Both the position numbers and the translations under genes were made by a program. The notes under the pieces are model-generated. The model was not told where the DNA came from and did not search any database. It saw only the letters and a program-made list of their open reading frames with translations. A stretch of 64,000 nt of DNA, taken from contig MU128935.1 of assembly GCA_014904985.1 (NCBI GenBank), positions 76,693-140,692 of the forward strand, read 5' to 3'. Positions 1-11,583 of this stretch are shown one piece after another. The DNA is from Hydnum rufescens UP504. Taxonomy: Eukaryota; Basidiomycota; Agaricomycetes; Cantharellales; Hydnaceae. The number at the start of each line of letters is the position of its first letter. Positions within the stretch are counted from its first letter, which is position 1.

Positions 1-2931
1 ATTCTTGAAGCTATCGTGGCGCCTTGGAGGTGAATATCCAATTTGGGTTATACCGCGGGTCAACAGTTGTATGGCTGACGTCTCCTGGGACTGAAATTTA
101 AGATGTTCGATAATATCCTCTCAGTGCGCCCTACCGCCAAGAAATTGTCGTCAAGAAGGACCAACATATCGCCTGCTGACCTAGCCGTTATGAGTGGCCC
201 TCGGCCGAGCTTCCACATTATCTTGTTTTCCCATTCTCAACCAAACATTAATGCCAGGGCCGAATGGAACCAATCCGACAAACTGGACAACACAACTTGG
301 GAACGACTCCCTGATGAATTGCGCAAAAGGGATGCACATCTTAACATGGTTTTGATGATGCCATCGCCTGCTCTAGCGCAACTACATGCGAGGACTGTAG
401 ACCGCCCTGAAAAGTCGTGGTTTCCCATTCCTCCGCAGCATAGTCTCTTGTTATCAGGATTTATGGTTATTCCCTCAACAAGCAACAGCCGTATGTCTCA
501 TCGCTGCTACTCACGACAAGTCCGAATTAATAATCTTCACACCTCATGCCCCTTAGCTACCACCACTAAGCGACCCCACAGTGCCATCAACGAGTCTAAC
601 TCCAACGGTGCCATTTCCACGGCGACGAACGCTGGATCTCCTGAAACACTAACATCAAACAAGCGTGTGAAGCACGAACCTCGAGACGTCGCACCACCGC
701 CCTTGGCATTAGACTCGAAGCAGGCGCAGCCCTCTTCGAAGCCTCCTACAGCTCCCCCTCAACAACCCCAACCCCCAGCACGAACTCAGGAAGACCATAC
801 CCGCTCCCCAACGCCGCCAACTACTTAGTTATGCGGTTCAAGCAGCAAGTGCAAATGGCGGGGCTCCTGCGCCTCCCGTTATGGCCGGTCCTACACTGAC
901 ATCCGTGGAACAAAAGAGCCTCAATAACACCTATATTACCCCCGGTGTTGCCGGAGACGCCTTTCCTCCCCAGCAAGTGCCACAGCCGTCGTCGCTGGCT
1001 GCCGTTCCTGGAAATTCTCAGGGACCATTGCCATATTCCCAACGCCAGACAAACCAACAAAGTCGGGCAATTGTGCCGAATATCTTAAATGCTGGTGCTG
1101 CGACGAACCCAACCTCTATGCTCCCGAATACACACCTGCAGCCAAGGGCGTCACAGGCCCAGACGCAAGGTCAGCCCCATGCTCAACAGCTACAGCTTCT
1201 ACGCCAAGTTGCCCAGGCGCAGACTCTAGCACAATCCCAAACCCAGCAAGTATCTACGAATCCTTCCCCGAATCCTCCTGCCGCCTCTAGTACCACCGCT
1301 CCTCGATCACAAAACTCGCCTCACCAGACTCAATTTACTCCCTCGGGCCCCACATTAGTCACAACTCCCGCGTTCCCTCCATAGCCGGATCCCAGCCATC
1401 CCTGAACCATGCGAATATTCCACCTCAACCACCACCCCAAACACCACAAGCCCCTGCTAGTGCGCCTGCCGCTCAAATGAATGGCGTCGCCCAGATGCAG
1501 CAGATTCAAATGCTTGCGCAACAGCAACGAATCGCCGCCGCCGCCAATCTCCCACCTAACTTGTCTCCAGAGCAACGACGGATCCTCGAGCTTCAGCGTG
1601 CTAATGGCCAGAATCCCATGCACCAGATTCTTCTCCAACAACAGAGGGCTCTGCAGTTGCAGCGTGCGCAACAACAGCAACAGCAATCTAACTCCACAGT
1701 GTCGTCATCTCTACCCAACAACAATTCGCAGCAACCTACTCTACAACCCATGACGGACAAGACCCTCCAGGCACCGACACCACCCGTAAGACCCCAGTCG
1801 AAGAACTGGAATGGATGTATCACTTGGAACCTTCAAGATGTGAATACGCGACAGACGCGTGAGCTTTCAGCATTTGTCGTCGCTACGGCAATGCCAGGGG
1901 TCGGGGAGTACGTTCGTTGCTGTGGCTCGCACAAGAACCTATACTCAGTTTTTTTTTAGCACTGCAAAACCCGAACTGTGGCCCCCAAAATTATCGATAT
2001 CGACAAATTCTTTTTCCCCGCTCAATATGCCGGAACTCCACAACCTCGTGAAAGTGCGTGGGATTCCCATGTGGGGGTTCTTTCCAGCCCCTCCGACGAC
2101 TGAGGGTGTTCCTCCGAACAACGAAAAGGTATATCTGGCGTTATTCGCAATGTTACACCAGCGAAACGTGGTGCGTATCACCCCATACTATCAGCATATC
2201 CTGGCTCAAATACGTTCTAGATGGTGTCCGTACCGTGTCAGTTTCCTGGCCAACCCCCTGGGCGCGGGATCATCCTGTTCCCAGGGCACATTTTGCAAGG
2301 GAACTCGGCCAAGATCTTTGGTGTCATATTCATGAACGAAGACATGCCGCGTATGACCCCAGCAGGGATTACCCTTGCCCCTTCCATTCCTAATACTGCT
2401 GGGATTATACCCCCTTCGCACTTCCCCCAACAGCCCCAACAGCAACAGCCACAGTCATTGTCGCAGGCACAGTCGCAGGCGCAGTCGCAAGCACAGTCGC
2501 AGCCACAATCACAATCACAATCGCAGTCGCAGTCGCAGTCGCAGTCGCAGTCGCAGCCCCAGCCCCAGCCGCAAGCGCAAGCGCAACTACAACCGCAACA
2601 GCAGCCAGCTCTCCCAGCGGGGCAGGCGGTTCGGGTTTGGACTCAATGGACCAACCCCAGCACACAATCAACAGCTTCGGCAGATCTATTTGGCTCAGCA
2701 AGCGCGAGCTCGACAGCACACATCACTGGGCGCTCCGCAGAATCCCCCAGCTGGGTCTGCAGCCGGATCATCCTTTCCCCGCCAGCGCCCTCAATCGTTA
2801 ATGCGCTTGGATTCAATCCTGGGCCTCCTGTGTATAATTTGGCCAATAACCCTGGTGGTGGAGGTGATTTGGGTCAACTGCAAGCCCAGATCCGACTTCA
2901 GCAGCAGCAACAACAGCAACAACAGCAACAG

Positions 2932-2963
<32 letters not shown>

Positions 2964-3123
2964 ACAGACTTACGCTGTCAATCGACCACAATTTCTTAAT
3001 AACCTTGGGATGCTACCTGCTCAACAGCTCGGTACAGGGGGTGTCCATCAGCGACAGCCCTCGATGGATATCTTACAGGCTTATCTTGCTTCACAAAAGA
3101 CTGGGACGCATGGTCCTCGCTAA
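1..3123 (+). CDS. MED25-like Mediator subunit, copy A, 5' end cut by the window
   Basis: MED25 links activators to the RNA polymerase II Mediator complex. Bases 1-29 look like the end of an exon of the N-terminal von Willebrand A (VWA) domain. The next exon starts with an ATG-TTC-GAT codon run at 103, matching an exon of the full MED25 locus at 7.7 kb, and covers the end of the VWA fold (WERLPDELRKRDAHL, then a KSWFPIPP segment). A Gln/Pro/Ser linker follows. From about 1750 comes the activator-interaction (ACID/PTOV-like) domain (NWNGCITWNLQD, KPELWPPKLS, WGFFPAPPT, KIFGVIFMNEDMPRM). After a Gln-rich tail the protein ends in MDILQAYLASQ. A small intron near 1880-1950 explains one apparent break. 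Frame changes near 820, 1380, 2195 and 2260 have no splice sites, so the copy may be decaying or miscalled. The family call is firm, an intact product is not. Confidence 0.68.
2458..2570 (+). repeat. Ser-Gln codon repeat in MED25 copy A
   Basis: A run of six-base TCG-CAG/GCA-CAG type units encodes alternating Ser-Gln and Ala-Gln in the linker after the ACID-like domain. Copy B has a shorter, frame-broken version at about 4225-4315, and copy C only a remnant at about 7310-7375. Confidence 0.85.
2897..2967 (+). repeat. CAG/CAA polyglutamine tract
   Basis: More than 20 consecutive Gln codons mix CAG and CAA, just before the conserved NRPQFLNNLG segment of copy A. Copy B has only short Gln/Glu runs here and copy C has none, so the tract expanded or contracted after duplication. 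Confidence 0.9.
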
Positions 3124-3531
3124 GGGCGCCTTGGGATTAAAATTTTTTTTACTGCACATATGTACATTTTGAGATAATCCCACATTGGAGTACAATATGA
3201 CAAGCTTGCTTTGTGGTGTGCTTTACCGTATAATTAAGAAGGTCAGAGTCAACCACCAGTTCATGGCGTATTAGTGTGGGAAGGTTAAGGCATACGGTGC
3301 AGGCCAAATTTAGACGTCGATCAAATTAGATCGATCAGATCATTGGTTGAGATATGTGCGTGATGACAATTTGTCACAGACTCATGCTCAGGAGCCGCAC
3401 GACTCTGAATCTGCACGATATAAATATCAGCTAAGGGCCGTTTTTTAGGGTGACCAACATTGGGCAGTGCAATACTGTGCTACGGCTCTGATCGGCCAGA
3501 CCTCGTGTAATTTCCACATTCCCCGCCAACT
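3124..3531 (+). repeat. duplicated 3' flank of MED25 copy A and leader of copy B
   Basis: No gene seen. The bases after the copy A stop match those after the copy B stop (about 4888-5180): a T-run, a stretch around aagcttg, a 'cca(c)aagttcatggcg'-like block and a gtgatgacaatttgtcacaga block. The end of this gap (about 3440-3530, gggtgaccaacattgggcag) reappears before copy C at about 6545-6640. The duplicated unit therefore includes flanking DNA, not just coding sequence. Confidence 0.7.
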
Positions 3532-4887
3532 ATGGCGGACGAGATGCTGCAAGCACCGACAGCACCCGTAAGGCCCCAGCCGAAGCACTGGTATGGATAT
3601 ATTTCTTGGACCGCTCAAGATGGGAATACGCGACAGACGCGCGAATGGGCAGCTTTTGTCATCGGTAGGGAAGTGCCAGGGACTGCTGGTGATGAGTACG
3701 CTCGTTGCAGCGACTTGCACAAGAACCTTGTCCTTAGACTTTTTTATTAGGCCTGCGAAGCCCGAGCTGTGGCCCCCGCAGTTGTCGATATCGACAAAAT
3801 CCTTTTCTCCCCTCAATTTGCAGGAACTCGCCAAACTTGTGAAAGTGCGTCGAATTCCAATGTGGGGCTTCTTTCCGGCCCCCCCGACGATTGAGGGCGT
3901 TTCTCCGAGCAACGAACAGGTATATCTGTCGTTATTCATGATGTTGCTGCAAAGAAACGTGGTACGTCTGACCCCTATTATTGACGTATCCTGGCTCAAA
4001 TACGCTCCAGATGGTGTCTGTGTCAGTTCAGTTCTTTGGCCAACACCTGGGGGCGGGATAATCCTGTTCCCAGTCCGTACTACGCAAGAGACCTCAGCCA
4101 AGATCTTTGGTCTCGTATTTATGAACGAGGATATGCCGCGTATGAACCAAGCAGGGATTTCCCTTTCCCCATCCATTCCTAACACTGCTGGCCCTGTGCC
4201 TCCTTTGCACTTCCCCCAACAGCAACAGTCGCCAGTACAGTCGCAGCAATCGCAATACAGTCGCAATCACAGTCGCATCACAGTCGCAGTCGCAGCCACA
4301 GCCACAACTGCATGACACAACCGCAGCCAGTTTTCTCAGCCGGGCAGGCTGTCGGGTTTGAGCTCAGCGGACCAGCCGCGCAGCAAAGTCAACAGCTTCG
4401 GCAGATCTTTTTGGCTCAGGAGGCGCGAGCTCGACAGCGCGCGGCATTACTTTTCGCTCCGCAGAATCCCCCGGCTGGGTCTGCTGGCGGATCAGCCCTT
4501 TTCCCGCCAGCGCCCTTGATCGTTAATGCGTTTGGGTTCAATCCTTGGCCTCCGATGTATAATTTGGCCAGCAACCCTGGTGGAGGTGATCTGGGTCAAC
4601 TACAGGCTCAGATCCGACCTCAGCAGGAGCAGGAGGAACACCAGCAACAGCAACAGACTTACGCTATAAATCGACCACAATTTCTTAATGACCTTGGGAT
4701 GCCGCCTGCTCAACAGCTCGGAACATGGGGTGTCCATCACCGACAGCCCTCTGGCCCAATGCAGACACCAGCAGAGAATGGGAATGCCGGTGGAAATGGG
4801 AGCGGGGTGCCGATGATGCCGACGGCGATGGATATTTTACAGGCTTACCTTGCTTCACAAAGCACTGGGACGCATGGACCTCGCTAA
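3532..4887 (+). pseudogene. truncated MED25-like copy B (ACID-like domain to C-terminus)
   Basis: This is a tandem partial copy of MED25 copy A. It begins at an ATG matching an internal Met of copy A and lacks the whole VWA domain and N-terminal linker. The ACID-like domain is well kept (HWYGYISWTAQD, RPAKPELWPP, WGFFPAPPT, KIFGLVFMNEDMPRM). An intron from a GTAGGG donor at about 3665 to an AG before the T-run near 3738 joins the first two blocks in phase. A frame break in the Ser/Gln linker (about 4255-4312) separates the domain from the C-terminal piece, which ends in MDILQAYLASQ like copy A. It could be a decaying duplicate or a short VWA-less protein; transcript data are needed to choose. 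Confidence 0.7.
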
Positions 4888-5349
4888 GGCGCTTTGGGAT
4901 GAAGTTTTTTTTTTTCACTCCATACTGTAATCCTAGATTGCAGTACAATATACTGTAGCAAGCTTGATCAGAGGTGGACACCTTTGTGGACTGCTTTATA
5001 ACCAACAAGGTAAGAGTGAACCACAAGTTCATGGCGCATGCACAAGTGTGGGAAGGTGAAGGCATAGGCGTATTTCACTGCCCGAATTTAGAACTTGAGA
5101 TCGAGGGTCACAATCTGTGCGCCTCGATCAGATCAGATCCAAGATATGTACGTGATGACAATTTGTCACAGATCGTGAGTGGTCGTAAATGTGTACGATA
5201 TACTTCTAAGAGCCATTTTGGGGGTGTCGATGAGTCCCACTCAGCAATGTGGGTCTCGTTGCTTGGCGACGGTTACGGAGGACTCAACACAGGGACGAAG
5301 GCGCCGTGCGTTTCACAGAAAGTATTTTGACATCTCATTCAATATTAAA
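4888..5349 (+). other. duplicated 3' flank of MED25 copy B
   Basis: No gene seen. This is a diverged copy of the DNA after copy A (see 3124-3531), up to the left edge of the hairpin element. Confidence 0.6.
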
Positions 5350-6131
5350 TATTCTCCCTCGCTGTAATCGAACTAGTCCCAGTTGATCATGTGCACCCTC
5401 TGGTGTTCTCAGAGTGTCGGAATCTGAATATATGGATGTTACTGTAAATCCCCACAGTCGGGGCATTTTAAGATTTCTCAGGTGAACCACTGAGACTCGC
5501 AATAAATTTAATGTATCATTGTACCGCTGGACAATATCTACCTTCTTGAGAAATCAGCGCAATATCCGAATATTTAGAGATTGAGTCGGGCGGCCCCCGT
5601 ATTTTGTTTTCCTCGGGGGAATCATAATGAACCAAGTAATAAAAATATCATAATATTCGAGCCTCCATTTCCCTCTGCCTGTTCGGGCAAAAATCGGAGC
5701 GATCGAAGAACATTTAACCCCTAAGTGAGCTTTACACTGTATACCTTATTAGGTACTAAGTGGCACGGTGCGAAATCAAATATTTTTCAATCGCTCCGAT
5801 TCTTGGTCGAACTGGCAGAGGGAAATGGAGGCTCTAGTATTGTGATATTTTTATTACTTGGTTTGCCGTAGTTCCCCCGAAGAGCGCAAAATACGGGGGC
5901 CGCCTGACTCAATCTCTAATATTCGGATATTGTGCTGATTTCTTTTCAACAAGGTAGATATTGTCTAGAGATACAATGATATGCTAAATTTATTGTGAGT
6001 CTCAGTGGTTCACCTGAGAAATCGAAAATCCCCTGACTGTGGGGATTTGACCTTCAGATCTTCAAATTCGGACTCTCTAGGGGTGCACATGATCAACTGG
6101 AACTAGTTTGATTTTACAGCGAGGGAAAATA
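5350..6131. mobile_element. long palindromic (foldback) element, about 780 bp
   Basis: Two arms of about 350 bp are inverted copies. The left arm opens with ctccctcgctgtaatc and passes through ccagttgatcatgtgcacc, cacagtcggg, caggtgaaccactgagactc, gacaatatctacctt, gcggcccccgtattttg and gcctccatttccctctgcc. The right arm repeats all of these reverse-complemented between about 5790 and 6131, with scattered changes and small indels. A centre of about 80 bp separates them. No coding sequence is visible, which fits a non-autonomous MITE or foldback element. Flanking attaaata and atccaata could be a decayed 8-bp target duplication, but this is weak. Confidence 0.88.
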
Positions 6132-6148
6132 TCCAATATAGAATGAAA

Positions 6149-6405
6149 TAGGGGGCTTCACGCTGCGAGAGTTTCACAAGAATTGAGGCTGGAATCAACC
6201 TCAGAATCTGCCCTGGAATCCCAAGGTGAAATCGGGGTACTTGCCTATGATGTGTGCCTGGGGGGCCATTTTTACGCGAATTTCATCTGGAGTATTTTCC
6301 GCGTAAAATTGGCCCCACATCACAGGCAAGTACACCTATTTTGCCTTGGATTCCAAGGCAGATTCCAAGGTTTATTCCAGTGAAATTCTCGCAGCGTGAA
6401 ACCCT
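6149..6405. mobile_element. second inverted-repeat element, about 255 bp
   Basis: The left end reads gggggcttcacgctgcgaga. The right end, reverse-complemented, reads agggtttcacgctgcgagaa. The match continues inward (ctgccctggaatcc against ctgccttggaatcc; gtacttgcctatgatgtg against gtacttgcctgtgatgtg; ggccatttttacgcg against ggccaattttacgcg). No open frame of note. It starts 17 bp after the larger hairpin but is unrelated in sequence. Confidence 0.8.
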
Positions 6406-6639
6406 CTACTGTCAATATTTCCGCGAAACGCTCGGCGCCTTCCGTATCCTCCCTTCGTCCCGGCGTTGGGTCCTCCGTAGCTATCGTCAACAGCAACGAG
6501 GCCTGCATTGCCGAGTGGGACTCATTGGCTGTCTATTTTTTGGGCGGGGTGACCGCCATTGAGCAGTGAAATACTGTCCTGGAGATTCAGCGAGTTTGAG
6601 GGGCTAGACTTCGTGTAATTTCCACATTCCCGGCCAACT

Positions 6640-7560
6640 ATGGGGACTCGGAGACACTGAAAGCACCGACAACATCCGCAAGGCCCCAGTCGAAGAACTG
6701 GTATGGGTATATTTCTTGGACCGCTCAAGATGTGAATACGCACAGACGCGCGCGCAGCGTTTGTCATTGGTAGGGAAGTACCAGGGACCGAGGAGTACGC
6801 TCGTTGCAGCGACTTGGACAAGAACCTCTCCTCAGGCTTTCTTATTAGGCCTGCGAGGCCAGAGCTGTGGCCCCGGCAGTTGACCGACAAATTCCTCTTA
6901 CCCGCTTAATTTACAGGAACTCCTCAAACTTGTGACGGTGGGTTGAATTCCCATGTGGGGGTTCTTTCCGGCCCCTCCGACGGTCGAGGGCGTTCCTCCG
7001 AGCGACTGCACGGGTATATCTGTCGTCATGATGTTGCCGCAAGGAAACGTGGTGCGTCTTACCCCTATTATTAAGATATTCTGGCTCAAATACCCACTAG
7101 ATGGTGTCCGTGCCGGTTCAGTTTTTTGGCCAACCACTTGGGGGTGGGATCATTCTGTTCCCAGAACCTACTACGCAAGAGACCTCGGCAAGACATTTGG
7201 TGTCGTATTTATGAAGGAAGACACGCCGCGTATGAACCAGGCGGGGTTGTCCTTGCCTCTTCCACTCCTAGTACTGCTGGCCTTGTGCTCCCCTGGCACT
7301 TCCCCCAACAGCAACATTCGCAGCTACGGTCGCAATCACAATCGCAGGCGCAAGCGCAGCCACAGTCACAGCCACGAGGCTTGCGCTGTGAATCGATCAC
7401 AATTTCTTAATAACCTTCCCAACAGGGAGTGTTCATAGCAACGACCCTCTAGCCCAGTGCAGACTCTGGTGGGGATGGGGATGCGAGTGGAAATGGGAAT
7501 GGGAATGGGGCGCTGATGACAACGATGACGCCGACGGCGATGGATGCTGGGACTCGCTAA
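6640..7560 (+). pseudogene. degenerate MED25-like copy C
   Basis: Third copy of the MED25 C-terminal region. It has the same leader as copy B (tgtaatttccacattccc, then an ATG context now changed to atggggactc) and recognisable blocks: NWYGYISWTAQD-like, an intron with a GTAGGG donor, RPARPELWPRQL, WGFFPAPPTVEG, NVVRLTPII and FGVVFMKEDTPRMNQAG. Deletions remove part of the domain (about 6885-6900) and most of the Ser/Gln linker. The C-terminal part after NRSQFLNN is largely lost, though a final MDAGTR-like end with TAA at 7558-7560 still aligns to the other copies. Several frame changes leave no continuous product. Clear pseudogene. Confidence 0.75.
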
Positions 7561-7716
7561 GGGTGCTTTGGTATTAAAATTTTTTTCTCCTAGTAATTGG
7601 GGCCAATACATTTTGAGATAATCCCAGATTGACCCCCAAATTTCCTTTTGGCAATTCGGAAGGGCCCGTCCGAGCCGTTCAGGACGTTTGCGCGGCCTAG
7701 AGCACTGGCACTGGAC

Positions 7717-10700
7717 ATGTCTATCCAACGACAGGAGCCCTTCCTCAACGGTGAGAGATGTGCAGTTAGTGCGGGTGCCAATGCTCATCCAGAGCCCCAG
7801 AGATACCAGCTCCTCCCCCTAATGTGCTTGTTATACTTGTCGTGGACTCCTCTGACGTGACTGGGGCTGCGATTCCTCAATTTTGCTCTTACCTGTCTTC
7901 CGTACTGGACCGCTTGTACCACATTCACCAAACCTACGATGTCAAGCTTGGCCAAATCGCGTTCTCAGCGCCCTCGTCGGACCATTCTCCTATCATTTCT
8001 CAGACAAATTTTCAGAATCCCTCCCATGTGCTTTCCCTGATAAGAGATCACCCCTCCAACATGGGGATTGGTCGGATTACGAATGGAAGTGGGGTTCCAA
8101 TGGCAATCGTGGATGGGATTATTGCTGCGCTCGAGGTCATTTAAGTTACAGCTTTGATTTCTGCCTCTCATTGTATCTCTCTCCTTGTCAGATGTTCGAT
8201 CGCGAAAGTAGCGCCCTCCAATCAGCAAATACATCATCACCCAACACTATATGCCATCTTATCCTGGCGACATCGCAGCCCCCTGACAAGACACGGCAAT
8301 CGTCCACAGAGACCCGAAATCAGTTCTATCCGATTAGTTGGCAGACTCTCCCCGCTGAGCTTCGGAAAGTGAGTCCCTGGAATATAATCTCTTGATCTCC
8401 GTCATAGACCTCACAATCCATTACCCAGCGATATATCAATCTCAGCTTGTTTCTTACTACTCCAAATCCGTCTCTTTATTATATGTATAATCAAGTACGT
8501 GTTTCGTCACATCAGGTCGTTACAATGACGTGCTCACGCATGTCCCTACCTTTGTACAGGTCGCGCCAGACTCCAGATATATGGATAAACCCTGGTTCCC
8601 CACTGGCGGGAACTCCGTTTATTTGATGGGAATGACGGCCCTTTCGAAATTTGACTCTCGAGGTGACTCCTGGCCTTCCTTTTTCATGCTTGTAACATAA
8701 TTTGCACACTTAGGGTTCAAACGACGCCATGATGTCGACGCCATCGAGGATTCATATACACGGTCTGGTCTCCACGGAACAGATCCAACGAGAACGATGA
8801 AGCGTGTCCGCCCGTCTGAAACACCAGGGGTGTTTTCTAACCCAGATATGCAGAGCTATCATCCGAACAATATGCCAGGGCCCTTTGGACCGATTGATTC
8901 CATGTCGGAGGCCATCAATGGGTCGAATTCACTAGGTGATCCACATAACAACACTTTTGTTAACACTCAAACCTCGGTTCCTTTCGACATTCATAATTCT
9001 GGGTCAATGAACATGTTCGAACATGCGTTGCCGCAAAGTGTTGCGTCCTGGGACGTGTCTTCGCAGCCACCTCCACCTCCGCTTTTCGCTAACAACGGGA
9101 GTCGCCTTTTCGTCTAACTACCTATCAGAAACCGCCCCTGATTCTGGGGTGCAAAGGTTCGACCTCCAATATTCTCCCCCGTCCGGTCCATCTGGGGAGC
9201 TTTTTCAGACTGGTTTTGATCGTTCAGTGCTTGAAAACGGCGGTACTATGTCTAGGATGCTGGGGCAGAACGGTGGAAACCATTCGAATGGGAACCTCGG
9301 GGACAATGTACACTCTCTGAGGGATAGTAGCACGAGCAATCATTTTAATACGTTCTATGACCAACATACCTCGTCTCAACATCGGCAGCCGGTTGAGCAG
9401 TCCCAGGGTACAGGAAGTGGGAATGAGTACCACTCTCATGTCCAATATCTTCCTCCCGGCGGTGGCTTTGCCCCACCCGATCCATCTCTGGGATCGCAGG
9501 TCCAGCTCCAACAAGAGTTATCGCCACGAACCGGAATTCAAGCTTCATCCTCGTCCTCCCAATTCCGCGAGCACGCGACTCACTACCAATATTCAACTTA
9601 TCCCTCCCAAAATCAGCCTTCTGGCGCATTCCCGGCTCATTCTGTTCCACTGCCTTCGTCTGCCGAATCTCATCCCTATCAAACATGCAGTATCAACGAT
9701 GGCATCTAGCCATGCGTCAGTTAATGGCGTCGGCACTCCTAACGCCCAATCCAGACTCCAGACCTCCCAAGTGGGAGACGAGGGAAAGAGCCTGTACACT
9801 CTTAGTCCTAAAGGAAGCGCTTGCCTTTGGCCCTATTTCTCACCCTCAGATTCCGCGGACGGTGGATGATGCGGACACTTTCAGTGATCGCCTGGACAAC
9901 CCGCCGGTGAACAATTCTGGTGCAAACACTTCTCTACCACAGAGTCTTCCCTCTTCGTTGCCATCCCCGGCACCAGATACGCCGCCGTCTTCCGCAGAGG
10001 ATATGAGTGAGTCCTCGGTGGATGGCGGGGACGAGCCATTCGACGAATTCAGAGCTATGAGTGTCTTGGAAATGGTTTTGTCAGGGGCAGAGAGGCATCA
10101 GAGGAACAAGAGGATGGCCAGGCTCGGGGGTCAGTCAAATAAGACGGCCCCCACTCCATCCAAACCAGCCGATACATCTACCCCCGAGGCTGGGCCATCG
10201 AGGACCACGCACGCCCCCCCACATCCCTCGGACCTTCGCGTGCTCGCAACAGCCAATGTATCAAAAGCTGAACATCACCGCAACACTCCTCCCCCTCCGA
10301 CGAGACAATGGATGGGCTTAATTCACGTCGACGGTCAAAGTTTTAATGATACAATTCATTCGATTAGTATTCCCGTTTCTCTCCAAGGCCCACCCCTGTC
10401 AGTATTTTCGAGCATCCGTAATTCGCGTGAGCCTAACAGAGTGTTATCTTTACATAGACCCACCTGAGAACTGGGCCGAGTACCTACTCGTCCACGCAGG
10501 AACAGTGAGTGGTCCGATGGATTGGACTGCGTTTCAAAAGCTGCTCGATGTAAACAATATCACCCCCATCCCCGTTCGCCTCAATTCTCGGACCACTGGT
10601 GCTGGCGCCACTCAAATAGAACCAGAAACCCAGGCATTCCTAGATCTCATCAGTTTGTTACAAAGCCGAAGTGCGGTAGGTGACTTCGCAGTACTGTGCG

Positions 10701-11583
10701 AACGTCGCGGTGTCACTCACGAGAAAGGACAGATTTGCAGGATCCTATTCGACGTTCCTGGTGGACCCCAAGGTACTGGGATGGCTGTGTATGCAGCTCC
10801 AGAGGCTGGCACGAGTAGCTACGGGCTACGAGTCGCATGTTTCGAAACAATACCAGTTCCCACTGCCGAACAGCTGTCCTCCCGAGCCCAGTTGTTCACC
10901 GCATCAGGTTCCGCGTCATCTCTGACTGGTCCGACATTATATCCCACTGCAGCCGATATCCGCAGGATATCCGGCATGAATGCTGGGCCACAAGACTCCT
11001 TTCGCCCACTGCCGTCGGCTAACGAAATTTCTCAACATGGTTTGCCAGTTCCCAACCCACATCCTTCGACCTCCGTTTCACCGTCCATGCAAGCGATGCG
11101 AATTACAGCGGCACACCCCTCTTCGCCTAACGAATTTCTTTCCACGAATGTTGCTACGTATCCGAAGTCCTTGCGAGCATCATCACATAGGCCCGAAAGT
11201 CCGGGTTCTCCACGCGATAATGCAAGATTTTCTACATCCGATCGTCCTCAGTTTGTTGATCAGCCCGTGTCGCAGTCATCATCCTTTGACCAAGTATCGC
11301 ATGGTATGCGAACGATATCTTCGCCTCAAGTGATGGAATGGGCCTCTTGGGCTTCTCGATCCCCCCACGCGGATCACATGGGGAGCCGTCACCTGTGCTC
11401 CATCATCAAACCACCTATGGCCGTGCGTTCCCTCCTGGTGACCCGATGCAGAATCCGACCTACCCTCTTGGTATGAATCCCATGACTGGAGCGACGCTTG
11501 GGGCCCCACCTTCGCAGCAGACGGCCCCATATCAGCGTGTAATGGATCCTCATCAATTTTCTCCAGGTCAAGCACAGGCATGA
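7717..11583 (+). CDS. full-length MED25-like Mediator subunit (locus D)
   Basis: Exon 1 (7717-7750) starts MSIQRQEPF. A 50-nt GT-AG intron (7751-7800) joins in phase to an exon whose PPPNVLVILVVDSS opens the VWA domain. The domain continues through QFCSYLSSVLDRLYHIHQ, SNMGIGRITNGSGVPMA and, after further introns, WQTLPAELRK and a KPWFPTGG segment. A bipartite basic patch (MKRVRPSETPG) and a long Gln/Ser/Pro linker follow. From about 10300 there is a second globular region (RQWMGLIHVDG, PPENWAEYLLVHAG, DFAVLCERRGVTHE) in the place of the ACID domain but very different from copies A-C. The end is PGQAQA. Frame changes without splice sites occur near 9110, 9690 and 9825. It probably encodes the working MED25 paralogue if these are base errors. 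The leader lies in the duplicated 3' flank of copy C. Confidence 0.7.

Noticed and set aside
1880..1960. Possible programmed frameshift at a T-run, seen at the same place in MED25 copies A and B
   Set aside because: A short intron (GTAGGG donor in B and C, weaker donor in A; AG just before the T-run) joins the flanking blocks in phase in all three copies, so no frameshift is needed.
2791..2991. Leu-rich open frame on the minus strand
   Set aside because: It is only the antisense reading of the CAG/CAA polyglutamine tract.
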